Of a stretch of 64,000 bases of DNA, positions 33,524 through 42,991 are shown one piece after another. Origin of the DNA: JAXDMK01 sp034666105 (GTDB lineage: Bacteria; Actinomycetota; Acidimicrobiia; Acidimicrobiales; AC-14). The position numbers and the translations under genes are program-made. The notes beneath the pieces were generated by a model that saw only the letters and a list, made by a program, of their open reading frames with translations, did not search any database and had not been told where the DNA came from. The stretch is from the NCBI GenBank assembly GCA_034666105.1, contig JAXDMK010000167.1, positions 7,485 through 71,484 of the forward strand. Direction: 5' to 3'. How positions within the stretch are numbered: the stretch's first letter is position 1; every line of letters begins with the position of its first letter.

Positions 33524-34819
33524 ATGCCGGCGAGCCGAGCGAACATCGGGAAGGTCGTCCCCGGAAAGGTCGTGGTCGTCGGACAGGGCTACGTCGGCCT
33601 GCCCTTGGCCATGCGGGCGGTCGACGTGGGTTGGAGCGTCGTCGGCCTCGACGTCGACGAGAACCGGGTCAAGCGGCTCAGCGCGGGCGAGTCCTACGTG
33701 GAGGACGTCCCGTCGGCGGTGCTGCTGGCAGCCATCGACTCGGGGCGCTACCAGGCGTCGGTCGACCCCGCCTCGTGCGCCGGCTTCGACGTGGCCGTCA
33801 TCACCGTCCCCACCCCGCTGCGCGACGGCGCCCCCGACCTGTCCTTCATCGAGGAGGGCACGGCCACCGTCGCCCATTACCTGCGGCCGGGTGCCACCGT
33901 CGTGCTCGAGTCCACCACCTACCCCGGCACCACCGAGGAGCTGGTGGCCCCCATCCTGGAGGCGGGCTCGGGCCTGGCCGCCGGCATCGACTTCCACCTC
34001 GGGTACAGCCCCGAGCGCATCGACCCCGGCAACCGCACCTACGGCCTGGTCACCACGCCCAAGGTGGTGTCGGGCATCGACGCCGCGTCCCTCGCCGCCG
34101 TCCAGGGCTTCTACGACTCCATCGTCGACACCACGGTGCCGGTGTCGAACCCGAAGGTGGCGGAGATGGTGAAGCTGCTGGAGAACACGTTCCGGCACGT
34201 CAACATCGCCCTCGTCAACGAGCTGGCCATGTTCGCCTCCGACCTGGGGGTCGACGTGTGGGAGGCGATCGAGGCCGCCTCCACCAAGCCCTTCGGGTTC
34301 ATGCGCTTCACCCCCGGGCCGGGTGTGGGCGGCCACTGCCTGCCCATCGACCCCAGCTACCTGTCGTGGCGGGTGCGGCGCCTGCTGGGCCAGCAGTTCC
34401 GCCTCATCGAGCTGGCCAACGACGTCAACGACCACATGCCCGACTTCGTCGTGCAACGCCTGGTCCTGGCCCTCAACCGCAACCAGCGGGCCGTCAACGG
34501 CAGCCGCATCCTGCTCCTGGGCCTGGCCTACAAGGCCAACACCAGCGACGACCGCCAGTCGCCGGCGGTGGTCATCGCCGACCGCCTGCTGGCCCTGGGG
34601 GCGGAGGTGCGGGCGGCCGACCCCCACGTGCTCGACGACCACACCGAGGGCCGGGTGGTCCGGGTGACGGCCACCGCCGAGGAGATGGCCGCGGCCGACG
34701 CCGTCATCCTCCTGGCCGACCACGACTCGTTCGACCTCGACCTGGTGTGGCAGTCGGCCCGCTACGTCCTCGACACCCGCCACCGCCTCCGCCCCGGCCC
34801 CCAGGTGGAATACCTGTAG
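33524..34819 (+). CDS. Nucleotide-sugar dehydrogenase, WecC/WbpA-like
   Basis: 431 aa. The NAD-binding start is VVVVGQGYVGLPLAMRAVD. The middle has YSPERIDPGNRTY, the catalytic Cys is in GPGVGGHCLPIDPSYLSW, and the C-terminal UDP-binding part has LLGLAYKANTSDDRQSPA. It oxidises a UDP-HexNAc to the uronic acid in two steps; UDP-GlcNAc or UDP-ManNAc is more likely than UDP-glucose from these motifs. A strong ribosome site (GAGGGGAGG) precedes ATG at 33524. It is divergent from the phosphatase gene. An acidic sugar in the polymer is implied. Confidence 0.92.
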   Translation: MPASRANIGKVVPGKVVVVGQGYVGLPLAMRAVDVGWSVVGLDVDENRVKRLSAGESYVEDVPSAVLLAAIDSGRYQASVDPASCAGFDVAVITVPTPLRDGAPDLSFIEEGTATVAHYLRPGATVVLESTTYPGTTEELVAPILEAGSGLAAGIDFHLGYSPERIDPGNRTYGLVTTPKVVSGIDAASLAAVQGFYDSIVDTTVPVSNPKVAEMVKLLENTFRHVNIALVNELAMFASDLGVDVWEAIEAASTKPFGFMRFTPGPGVGGHCLPIDPSYLSWRVRRLLGQQFRLIELANDVNDHMPDFVVQRLVLALNRNQRAVNGSRILLLGLAYKANTSDDRQSPAVVIADRLLALGAEVRAADPHVLDDHTEGRVVRVTATAEEMAAADAVILLADHDSFDLDLVWQSARYVLDTRHRLRPGPQVEYL

Positions 34820-34834
34820 CGAGCGGACCCGCCC

Positions 34835-36508
34835 CTAGGACCGGCGCTTGGCCACCGTGTCCCGGCTCTCGGTCTCGGCCGGAAGCTGCCGCGGCGGACG
34901 GGGTGGCCGCGGCGGCCGCGGCGACTTCGACCGGGCCGCGATCGACTTCGAGGGGGCGGACTTCGACGTTGCCGACGACCGGGCCGGGGCGCTGGCGCTG
35001 GGCGCCTCCAGGGAGTCGTAGCCGTACTTGCCGCCGTAGGACGACTCGGGGCCGGCCCCGTTGAGGATGGCGCCGGCCAGCGGCGCCTCCACCTGCCGCA
35101 GCTGCTCGACGGCCCGGGTGACGTCGCGGGTCGAGGTGCGGTCGGCGGCGCACACCAGCAGGGTGATGTCGACCAGGCCGGCGATGATCATGGCGTCGCT
35201 CACGGGCAGGACGGGCGGGGAGTCGATGAGCACGATCTCGGCCTCCGCCCGCAACGACGCCAGCACCTCCCGGGCCCGGCGGGACGAGAGCAGCTCGGAC
35301 GGGTTGGGCGGCAGCGGGCCCGAGGCGAGGACGTAGAGCCGGTCCTGGTCGGGCACCTGCTGGAGGGCGGCGCTCAGGGGCACCTTGCCCAGCAGGACCG
35401 AGGTGAACCCGATGTCGTTCGTCATCCCGAAGAACTCGTGCAGCTTGGGCCGGCGCAGGTCGCAGCACACCAGGGCCACCTGCTGGCCGGCCCGGGCCAG
35501 GGCCACGCCCAGGTTGGCCAGGGTGGTGGTCTTGCCGTCGCCGGCGGTGGGGCTGGTGACCTGGATCATGGTCACCCCCTCGAGGGGCAGGAACTGCACC
35601 GCCGTGCGCAGGGTGCGGTAGGCCTCGGTGGCCGGCGAGCGCGGTGTGGTGAGGGAGACCACCGACGGCCGGCCCAGCGCGGCCAGGGACGCGCTGACGG
35701 TGGGGATGGTCGCAATGACGGGCAGGCCCGCCGCCCGCTGGAGTTGATCCTTGGTGCGCAGGGAGTCGTCGACCCGTTCCAGCAGGAGGGCGACGCCGAC
35801 GGCCAGCCCCAGGCCGACGAGCGCGGCCAGCAGGCCGGCCCGGCCCGGACGGGGCGCCACCGGGGCGGTGGGCAGGGCGGCCGAGGTGACCACCTGGGCC
35901 GCGCCGCTCTTGACCGCCCGAAGTACCTGGACCCGGTCGAGCTGCTGGCGCAGGGCCGTCTGCTGGGCAAGGAGCGACTCCCGGGTCGGGCCCTGGGCGC
36001 CGTCGACCTGGCCCTGGAGCTCGGTGACCCGCTTCTGGATCTCGGCCGCGGCCGCGTTGGCCGCCTCGTCCGTCTGGCGGTGGCGGACGGTGACGTAGGC
36101 GTCGGCGTAGGCGTTGGCGATGGTGGCGGCCCGCTCCGCGCTGCTGCTGCGGGCGGTGATGGCGATGACGTCGGCGTTGCCGGCGGAGGCGGCCGAGACG
36201 TCCGGGGCTTCGCCGATCGACGTGCGCACCGCGTCCTTCACCGCCGGGCTGGCCAGGATCCGGATCTCGGTCTGTACCAGCCGGCTCGGGTCGGTGCGGG
36301 GCCGGGACTCGGGGTCGAGGGCCAGTTCGACGCCGCTGCTCTGCACCAGGACCTCGGCCGTGGCCTGGTAGACCGTCGGCCGGGACGACGAGATCACCAT
36401 CGAGAAACCGACGATGACCAGCACCGCGAGGACGATCGCGACCCGGCGCCGCCAGACCCCGCGGACGTACTGCCAGACCCGACCCTCTCCCTTGGCGGCG
36501 GCGGGCAT
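34835..36508 (-). CDS. Wzz/Wzc-like chain-length determinant with BY-kinase domain (copy 3)
   Basis: 557 aa. A membrane segment lies at about 22-41, an external helical part follows, and a second membrane segment (LLAALVGLGLAVGVALLLE) precedes the kinase. Walker A is SPTAGDGKTTT, Walker A' VCCDLRRPK, Walker B IVLIDSPPVLP. The Tyr cluster ESSYGGKYGYDS is followed by a long basic Ser/Lys/Pro-rich tail (PRPPRPPRPPRQ) unlike the other copies. Unlike copies 1 and 2, no Cys-rich gene follows; it ends 15 bases from the convergent dehydrogenase gene. ATG at 36508 has a weak ribosome site. Confidence 0.92.
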   Translation of the reverse strand: MPAAAKGEGRVWQYVRGVWRRRVAIVLAVLVIVGFSMVISSSRPTVYQATAEVLVQSSGVELALDPESRPRTDPSRLVQTEIRILASPAVKDAVRTSIGEAPDVSAASAGNADVIAITARSSSAERAATIANAYADAYVTVRHRQTDEAANAAAAEIQKRVTELQGQVDGAQGPTRESLLAQQTALRQQLDRVQVLRAVKSGAAQVVTSAALPTAPVAPRPGRAGLLAALVGLGLAVGVALLLERVDDSLRTKDQLQRAAGLPVIATIPTVSASLAALGRPSVVSLTTPRSPATEAYRTLRTAVQFLPLEGVTMIQVTSPTAGDGKTTTLANLGVALARAGQQVALVCCDLRRPKLHEFFGMTNDIGFTSVLLGKVPLSAALQQVPDQDRLYVLASGPLPPNPSELLSSRRAREVLASLRAEAEIVLIDSPPVLPVSDAMIIAGLVDITLLVCAADRTSTRDVTRAVEQLRQVEAPLAGAILNGAGPESSYGGKYGYDSLEAPSASAPARSSATSKSAPSKSIAARSKSPRPPRPPRPPRQLPAETESRDTVAKRRS

Positions 36509-36555
36509 CGCGACGATGGTACCGACCCGGGCTGCGAAATCGGACGTCGACGACC

Positions 36556-38316
36556 TCAGGCCTGGCCGGTCCGCTCCTTGCCGGGAGCGACCGTGCCGTT
36601 GGACCCGCCGTCGGACCCGCCGGTGGACCCGGCCTTGGCCGCGCCGTTGGCGGGGGCGGCGGGCGACGGGCGCGCCCGCCGGGGCGGGTTCTTGGCTGCC
36701 CGCCGCAGCGACGGCGGGGGCACGGTCTGCACCTCGCCGTAGTAGGAGCCCTCGTAGTACGACTGCCGGTCGGACTCGACCCCGTTGAGCACGAGACCGC
36801 CGACGGGCGCGTCGACCTGGGCGAGGATCTCCATGGCCTGCCGGAGGTGCTTGCGGGTGCCCCTGCCGGCCATGGTGACCATGAAGGCGAGGTCGATCGA
36901 ACGGGCGATGACGGCGGCGTCGGTGACGGGGAGCAGCGGTGGCGTGTCGATCAGCACCAGCGCCCCCTCCGACTGCAGGGTGCGGACCAGCTCGGGGAAG
37001 CGCCGGGAGGACAGCAGCTCCGACGGGTTGGGCGGGATGGGGCCGGAGGCCATCAACGACAGCCGGCGGATGCCCGGCACCTCCTGCAGGGCGGCGGACA
37101 GGGGCGCGTCGCCGATGATCCACGAGGTGAACCCAACCTCGTTCGACAGCCCGAAGAAGTTGTGGATGCGCGGCCGGCGGAGGTCGCAGTCGAGCATCAC
37201 CACCCGCCGGCCGGCGCCGGCCACGACCACGGCCAGGTTGGCCAGGGCGGTGGTCTTGCCCTCGCCGGCGGTGGGACTGGTGATGGCGATGACGTTGACC
37301 GGGTTCTCCAGCCCCGCGAACTGCACGCTCGTACGCAGGGCCCGGTAGGCCTCGGCGGCCGAGGACCGGGGCGCGGTGAGCGACACCACCTCGGTCTTGG
37401 TGCGGTCGCGCCACTCGGCGATGGCGGGGATGGTGGCCACCACCGGCACCTTGGAGCCGACCGCCCGCTGGATGTCCTCTTTGGTCTTGATCGACTCGTC
37501 GAGGTATTCGAACAGGAACGCCAGCGCCACCCCGAGGACCAGCCCGACGACGGCCGCCGACATCCCGGCCGACACCGGCTCGGGCCGGATCCGGCGGGCG
37601 TTGGACGCCTCGTTGACGATCTCGGCCGCGGGGGTGGTGATGTCGTTGGCCGCCTCCAACTCGAACAGCTTGCTCTCGAGCTGGAGCTGGTCGCGCTGCA
37701 GGGCGTCGCGCCGGGCCTTCACGTCGACGTCGAGCTCCCGCCGGTCGCGGGCCACGCCGTTGACCCGCGCCGCCTGCTCGGACGACGACTCGCCGGGGGA
37801 GGCCACCGCCCGGGCGTCGATCTCGGCCGTCTTGGCCTCGTACTCCTGGGTGAGCTGGTCGACCTGGTCGTTCAACTCCGCCACCCGGGTGCGGGTCTGC
37901 TCGGTGGTCGCCGACAGCTGCTTGAGGCGTTGCTCCTGGCGGTACGAGATGTAGGTGTTGATAAAGGCGGTGACCCCCTGCTTGGCCACCTTGGGGTCGG
38001 GGCTCTCGACGGAGACGGACACGATGCGGCCGCTCTCGCTGGCGGCGGAGACGTGGTCGGCGCCCCGAACCTGTTCGAGCACCTTCTGGCGGATGGCCTG
38101 CCCCTGGAGGATCGAGATCTGGGTCAGGACGTTGTCGGCCCCCTCGACGGAGAGCAGTATCTGCCCGCTGGAGCGGTAGATCTTGGTCTGGCGGGCCGAT
38201 CGGAAGACCCCGATGGACACCACGACGGCCAGGGCGATGACGATCACCCACTTGCGCCGCCAGATGACGTCGAGGTAGTCGCGCAGCTCGACGGCGCGCG
38301 CCGACTCCTCCGTCAT
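36556..38316 (-). CDS. Wzz/Wzc-like chain-length determinant with BY-kinase domain (copy 4)
   Basis: 586 aa. A membrane segment at about 24-40 and another before the kinase (AAVVGLVLGVALAFLFEYL) flank a long coiled-coil region with Glu/Gln-rich helices. The kinase has Walker A SPTAGEGKTTA, Walker A' MLDCDLRRPR and Walker B VLIDTPPLLP. The Tyr cluster is QSYYEGSYYGE, followed by a Pro/Arg/Gly-rich tail. Walker A' differs from the VCC form in the other three copies. It lies 47 bases upstream of copy 3 on the same strand, so the two may form a pair. Confidence 0.92.
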   Translation of the reverse strand: MTEESARAVELRDYLDVIWRRKWVIVIALAVVVSIGVFRSARQTKIYRSSGQILLSVEGADNVLTQISILQGQAIRQKVLEQVRGADHVSAASESGRIVSVSVESPDPKVAKQGVTAFINTYISYRQEQRLKQLSATTEQTRTRVAELNDQVDQLTQEYEAKTAEIDARAVASPGESSSEQAARVNGVARDRRELDVDVKARRDALQRDQLQLESKLFELEAANDITTPAAEIVNEASNARRIRPEPVSAGMSAAVVGLVLGVALAFLFEYLDESIKTKEDIQRAVGSKVPVVATIPAIAEWRDRTKTEVVSLTAPRSSAAEAYRALRTSVQFAGLENPVNVIAITSPTAGEGKTTALANLAVVVAGAGRRVVMLDCDLRRPRIHNFFGLSNEVGFTSWIIGDAPLSAALQEVPGIRRLSLMASGPIPPNPSELLSSRRFPELVRTLQSEGALVLIDTPPLLPVTDAAVIARSIDLAFMVTMAGRGTRKHLRQAMEILAQVDAPVGGLVLNGVESDRQSYYEGSYYGEVQTVPPPSLRRAAKNPPRRARPSPAAPANGAAKAGSTGGSDGGSNGTVAPGKERTGQA

Positions 38317-38418
38317 GGTCGGCCATCCTAACGGAGGGTGCCTGACGGAGGGTGCCCGCCGAGGGCCCCCGCCCGCACCGAGCCGGCCCCTCGGCGCCGG
38401 TGCCGGCAGGCGATGTCC

Positions 38419-38424
38419 TACCGT
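38419..38424 (+). promoter_or_regulatory. -10-like element before the tandem GT4 gene
   Basis: TACCGT ends eight bases before the GTG at 38433, which would give a nearly leaderless mRNA. No clear -35 box. A tandem repeat ACGGAGGGTGCC (38331-38342 and 38345-38356) lies upstream. Confidence 0.35.
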
Positions 38425-38432
38425 TGCCATCC

Positions 38433-40799
38433 GTGAGGGTGGTCATCGTCACCGGGATCTACCCGCCCGACATCGGCGGCCCCGCCACCCACGCGTCCGA
38501 CCTGGCCCGCGCCCTGCGCGGCCGGGGCCACGACGTCGTCGTCCTCAGCCTCACCGATGGAGCGGGAACGGGCCGGCGTTCCGACCTGGTCCTTTTCCCC
38601 CGGCGGTGGCCGTGGCCGGTACGCACCGCGGCCGCTGCCTGGTGGCTGGCCCGCCGGCGCCGGGCCTACGACGTCGTGTACGCCACCGGCCTCGAACTAC
38701 CGGCCGTCGCCGGCGCCCGCCTGGCCCGGCGCCCGGTCGTGCTCAAGGTGCCGGGCGACTCGGCGTGGGAGCGGGGCCGGCGTCAGGGGCTCACCACCCT
38801 CGGCTTCGACGAGTTCCAGGACGCCGCCGGCGGCCCGCTACGGCTCCGGGCCATGCGCCAGGTGCGGAACTGGGCCGCCCGCCACGCGTCCGCCGTGGTC
38901 GTCCCGAGCCACTATCTGGGCCGGGTGGCCGGACGGTGGGCCGGCGGGCGGACGCCGGTGACGGTGGTGCTCAACGGCGTCCGGGCCCCCGAGCCGGAGG
39001 CGGGCCTGACCGGTCCCCCGACCGGGTCCGGGGCGACCCCGGACGGTGCCGGTGGGCTGGCGCTGGTGTTCGTGGGGCGACTGGTGGCGCACAAGCGGAT
39101 CGAGATCCTCCTCGACGCGGTGGCCGCCTCCCACCCCTCGGTGACGCTCGCCATCGTCGGCACCGGACCGGAGGAGGCCGCCCTCACCGCCCGGGCCGGG
39201 GCCCTCGGCGTGGGCGGCCGCGTCCGGTTCGAGGGTTCCCTCTCTCATGACGACGTCATGCGCCGGCTGGCCGGGGCGGACGCCCTGGTCAGCGCCACCA
39301 GCTACGAAGGCCTGCCCCACGTGGTCATCGAGGCCCTGGTGTGCGGCACCCCGGTCATCACCACGCCCGCCGGGGGCGTGGTCGAGGTGATCGAGGACCG
39401 CGACAACGGGCGCCTGGTCGACCCGGCCGACGCAACCACGTTCGCCGCCGTCTTCGAGGAGTTGCGGGCCGATGCCGGGCTGCGGGCCCGGATGTCGGCC
39501 CGGGCCGCCCTCGCCGGACAGCAGTGGGGGTTCGACCGCTGTGCCGACGAGATCGAGGCTCTGCTGGAGGCCCTGGCCGGCGGCGACCCGGCCCCGGAAG
39601 CGGGCGCCGCCGCAGCCGCGGGCGAGGGCCGGCCCCGTGCCGTCTACCTCGGCCGGGCCAGCGTCACCTGGCCGCCGGGCGACGACCAGCGTCGAAAGCT
39701 CGCCATCCACGCCCGCCAGTTCCGCCAGCTGTCGATCAGCACCGGGCCCGCCGGCCGGCGGGACGTGGCGGGCGTGAAGGTGATCCTCCTCCCCCGCCTC
39801 CGGCCCCGGGCCCTCGGGGCGGCCCTGTTCTACGGCCTCGGACCGGTGCTGGCGGTCGCAGCGGCCGCCCGCCGGGGGGAGAGCGTGGTGGTCTGCCAGA
39901 GCCCGTTCGAGGCGCTGGGGGTGGTCATGGCCCGCGCCCTCGTGCCCCGGCGGCTGCGGCCGCGGCTGCAGGTGGAGCTGCACGGCGACTGGCGCACCGC
40001 CTCCCGCATGTACGGGAGCCGGCGGCGGCGGGTGATCGCCCGTCCCGCCGACGCCGCCGCCCGGTGGGCCCTGCGGCGGGCGGACCGGGTCCGGGCGGTG
40101 AGCGTGGCCCTGGAGGAACTGGCCCGGGAGGCGGGCTACGCCGGACCCGTCGACCGCCACGTCACCTACAGCGAGTTCGACGTGTTCCTCGACACCCCGC
40201 CGGTCGACCCCCCCGTCCGGCCGGTGGTCGCCTTCGTCGGCGTGCTGGAGCGGTACAAGGCGGTCGACGTGCTCCTCGACGCATGGCCGGCGGTGGTCGC
40301 CCGGGTGCCGGAGGCGCAGCTTCTGCTGGTGGGGGCGGGGAGCAGGCAGGACGAGGTGGAGCACCGGTTGGCGGCGAACGCCATGGCCTCCGCCCGCCGC
40401 GTCGACCCCATGCCGCAGGCCGAGCTCTCGGCCGTCCTCGACAGCGCCTCCTGCCTGGTGCTGCCCTCCCGCTCCGAGGGTCTGCCCCGCATCGTGCTCG
40501 AGGCCATGGCCCGGGGCCGGCCGGTGGTGGCGTCCGACGTCGGCGGCATGCGGGAGTTGGTCGACTCCTCGACCGGCCGGCTGGTCCCGGCGGAGGACGT
40601 CCTCGGCCTGGCCGAGGCCCTGGTCGAGGTGCTGGCCGACCCCGGCCTGGCCCGGACCATGGGCTCCGCGGCCCGGGCCCGCGCCGAGCAACGGCGGCCG
40701 GCGGCGGAGTACGAGGCCGGCATCGCCCGGCTGGCGGCCTGGGTGCGGGCGGGTCCGGCGGGGCCGGCCGCGGCCGCGGGACGGGGCCCGGCGCAGTGA
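38433..40799 (+). CDS. Tandem GT4 glycosyltransferase (two GT-B domains)
   Basis: 788 aa. The first GT4 unit (about 1-380) has IVTGIYPPDIGGPATHASDL, LVFVGRLVAHKRIEILLDAV and SATSYEGLPHVVIEALVCG. After an Ala/Gly-rich linker, the second (about 400-780) has VCQSPFEALGVVMARAL, VAFVGVLERYKAVDVLLDAW and LPSRSEGLPRIVLEAMARG. Both keep the E-x7-E donor site, so both could be active, adding two sugars in turn. The start is GTG at 38433. Donors and acceptor are unknown. The next gene on the same strand begins about where it ends. Confidence 0.88.
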   Translation: MRVVIVTGIYPPDIGGPATHASDLARALRGRGHDVVVLSLTDGAGTGRRSDLVLFPRRWPWPVRTAAAAWWLARRRRAYDVVYATGLELPAVAGARLARRPVVLKVPGDSAWERGRRQGLTTLGFDEFQDAAGGPLRLRAMRQVRNWAARHASAVVVPSHYLGRVAGRWAGGRTPVTVVLNGVRAPEPEAGLTGPPTGSGATPDGAGGLALVFVGRLVAHKRIEILLDAVAASHPSVTLAIVGTGPEEAALTARAGALGVGGRVRFEGSLSHDDVMRRLAGADALVSATSYEGLPHVVIEALVCGTPVITTPAGGVVEVIEDRDNGRLVDPADATTFAAVFEELRADAGLRARMSARAALAGQQWGFDRCADEIEALLEALAGGDPAPEAGAAAAAGEGRPRAVYLGRASVTWPPGDDQRRKLAIHARQFRQLSISTGPAGRRDVAGVKVILLPRLRPRALGAALFYGLGPVLAVAAAARRGESVVVCQSPFEALGVVMARALVPRRLRPRLQVELHGDWRTASRMYGSRRRRVIARPADAAARWALRRADRVRAVSVALEELAREAGYAGPVDRHVTYSEFDVFLDTPPVDPPVRPVVAFVGVLERYKAVDVLLDAWPAVVARVPEAQLLLVGAGSRQDEVEHRLAANAMASARRVDPMPQAELSAVLDSASCLVLPSRSEGLPRIVLEAMARGRPVVASDVGGMRELVDSSTGRLVPAEDVLGLAEALVEVLADPGLARTMGSAARARAEQRRPAAEYEAGIARLAAWVRAGPAGPAAAAGRGPAQ

Positions 40800-40812
40800 C
40801 GGGGCCCGGGCG

Positions 40813-41916
40813 CTGACCGTCGACCTCGTCTTCGTCACCCAGGTCATCGATCCCGCCGATCCCATCCTGGGCTTCACCATCGGCCTCGTCCGGGCCCTCC
40901 ACCAGCGGGTTCCGAACCTGGTGGTCGTGGCCAACGAGGTGCGGACGGTGCCGGCCGACCTCGGCGCCGAGATCCGCTCGCTGGGCAAGGAGGACGGTCG
41001 GGGCCGGATCGCCAAGGGCCTGCGCTACCAGCGCATCCTGGCCGACGTCTGCCGTCGGGGGCGCCCGGTGACGGTGGTCGCCCACATGTGCCCGCCCTAC
41101 CTCAACCTGGCCGCGCCCCTGGTGAAGGCGACGGGCGGCCGGTCGATGCTGTGGTTCACCCACCCCGCGGAGAGCGCCTCCCTGCGCCGGGCCGAACGGC
41201 TGGCCGACGTCATCGTCACCGCCCTGCCCGGGTCCTATCCCCGCTCCTCGGCCAAGGTCCACCCCATCGGCCACTCCATCGACACCGACCACTTCCGCCC
41301 CCGGCCCGGACCCCCCGCCGACGGCACCCTCCGCCTGGTCGCGGTGGGCCGGACGGCGCCGACCAAGCACTACCCGGTGGTGGTCAGGGCCGTCGACCGG
41401 GCCCGGGGGGAGGGAGTCGACGTCCGCCTGCGCATCATCGGCCCCGCGACCAAGCCCGCCGAACAGGCCCACCGCCGGGAGATCGCCGACCTCATCACCT
41501 CCCTCGGCCTCGACCCGTCGGTCACCCTGGAATCCGACATCGACCCCGCGCTCATCCCCGACCACCTCGCCGGCGCCCACGGACTGGTCAACGCCCACGC
41601 CCACGGCAGCGCCGACAAGGTGGTCTTCGAGGCCATGGCCTGCGCCCGGCCGGCGATCGTGTCGAGCAAGGTCTTCGCCGGCCTCCTGGCCAACGACGGA
41701 CCCCGCCTCACCTTCGCCGAGGGCGACGCGGCCGACCTGGCCGGCCGGATGGTGGAGCTTTCCCGCACTCCGGCGGGGGCCCGGGAGGCGGTGGGCGCGC
41801 TCCTGCGGAGCCGGGTGGAGGCACACCATTCCCTGCACCACTGGGCCGACGAGATCGTCCGCCTCGCCACCGAGGCCCACGCCGGCCCTAGCTCTGAGCC
41901 GGCACCAGCTCCCTGA
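40813..41916 (+). CDS. GT4-family glycosyltransferase; start non-canonical or frameshifted
   Basis: About 367 aa from CTG at 40813. The conserved N-terminal strand and loop (VDLVFVTQVIDPADPILGF) lie in frame but upstream of the first canonical start, GTG at 40921. The later parts have VAVGRTAPTKHYPVVVRAV and HGSADKVVFEAMACARP, typical of GT4. GTG at 40796, overlapping the upstream TGA as in many genes here, would be in frame if one base were added in the GGGG-CCC-GGG run (40801-40810). So either CTG initiation or a one-base indel, real or an assembly error. Its end overlaps the convergent gene by 29 bases. Confidence 0.78.
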   Translation: MTVDLVFVTQVIDPADPILGFTIGLVRALHQRVPNLVVVANEVRTVPADLGAEIRSLGKEDGRGRIAKGLRYQRILADVCRRGRPVTVVAHMCPPYLNLAAPLVKATGGRSMLWFTHPAESASLRRAERLADVIVTALPGSYPRSSAKVHPIGHSIDTDHFRPRPGPPADGTLRLVAVGRTAPTKHYPVVVRAVDRARGEGVDVRLRIIGPATKPAEQAHRREIADLITSLGLDPSVTLESDIDPALIPDHLAGAHGLVNAHAHGSADKVVFEAMACARPAIVSSKVFAGLLANDGPRLTFAEGDAADLAGRMVELSRTPAGAREAVGALLRSRVEAHHSLHHWADEIVRLATEAHAGPSSEPAPAP

Positions 41917-42991
41917 CGATTCCAGCGACGGTGGCCGACAGGGCGTCGATCGAGAACCGGCTGCGGAACAGCAGGTGGCCGTCGTGGGCGATCCTGGTCC
42001 GGGCCTCGTCGTCCGCCTTGAGCGCGGCGATGGCCGCGGCCAGCGCCTCCGGGTCGGCAGGGGGGCACAACCAGGCGGTCACGCCGTGGGTCAAGGCCTC
42101 CCGCGCCCCGGCGGAGTCCCGGGTCACCACCGCCCGGCCCATGGCCAGGGCGTCGAAGACCTTGTTGGGGATGACCCGGCCCGCCTTGGGCGAGTCCCCG
42201 AAGATCCCCAGGCAGACGTCGCTGCCGGCGATCGTCCCCGCCAGCCGGTCGCCGGGGATGCGGGGCTCGAAGCGCAGGTTGGTGACGCCGAGCCGGGAGG
42301 CGAGGGTGCGCACCGACCCATAGGTCTGCCCGTCGCCGACGAGCACGACCTCGACCTGCTCGCCGGCCCGTTCCAGCACGTGGGCCGCCCGGACGATGGT
42401 GTCCACGCCGTGCAGGGGGATGTACGAGCCGACGAACAGGACCCGGAAGCCGGGAGCGTCGCCCCGGGGGCGGGGCTGCAGCACCTCGTCGTCGGCCCCG
42501 ACCCAGACGGTGCGCAGCTTGCGCCGGGGCACACCCAGGGCGGTGGCGAAGAAGTCGGCGTGGGTGGCGGTGTCGAGGAGCACCCGGTCGGCGAACCGGC
42601 ACGACCACCGGTCCTCGATGCGTCCCCGCCGGCCCTGCAGGGCGCCCTGGGCCCGGTCCTCGGCGGTCTCCCACAGGGAGACGAAGGCGTCGAACACCAC
42701 CGGCGCCCCCTTCACCAGCCCCGACGCCTTGGCCGCGGCCACGTCGGCGTGGCCGGGGAAGCCGACGAGGAGGAGGTCGAGGTGGTGGCGGGCGGCCCCC
42801 GCGACCAGCCCGGGCGTCCTGGATGCCCACCGCCGGCCGTCGCTCAGCTCGACCACCTCGGCCCCCGCCCGGCGCAGGGCCTTGGCCATGATCCGGTTGC
42901 GGGAGTAGGACGGGTCGAAGTGGCCGAAGTGGCCCACGGTCAGGCCGTCGAGCAGCGGCGGCGGGCTTCCGGCCGGCCGCGGTTCAGGCAC
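41888..42991 (-). CDS. GT4-family glycosyltransferase
   Basis: 367 aa. The N-terminal lobe has GHFGHFDPSYSRNRIMAKAL. The C-terminal lobe has VLFVGSYIPLHGVDTIVRAA and IPNKVFDALAMGRAVVTRD. The IPNKVFDALA stretch is the GT4 nucleotide-sugar site, with K and E-equivalent positions altered in places. GTG at 42991 overlaps the end of the polymerase gene by eight bases, so the two are coupled. It is the last gene of the - strand operon kdsA, polymerase, glycosyltransferase, which suggests these act on one product. Confidence 0.85.
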   Translation of the reverse strand: MPEPRPAGSPPPLLDGLTVGHFGHFDPSYSRNRIMAKALRRAGAEVVELSDGRRWASRTPGLVAGAARHHLDLLLVGFPGHADVAAAKASGLVKGAPVVFDAFVSLWETAEDRAQGALQGRRGRIEDRWSCRFADRVLLDTATHADFFATALGVPRRKLRTVWVGADDEVLQPRPRGDAPGFRVLFVGSYIPLHGVDTIVRAAHVLERAGEQVEVVLVGDGQTYGSVRTLASRLGVTNLRFEPRIPGDRLAGTIAGSDVCLGIFGDSPKAGRVIPNKVFDALAMGRAVVTRDSAGAREALTHGVTAWLCPPADPEALAAAIAALKADDEARTRIAHDGHLLFRSRFSIDALSATVAGIVRELVPAQS

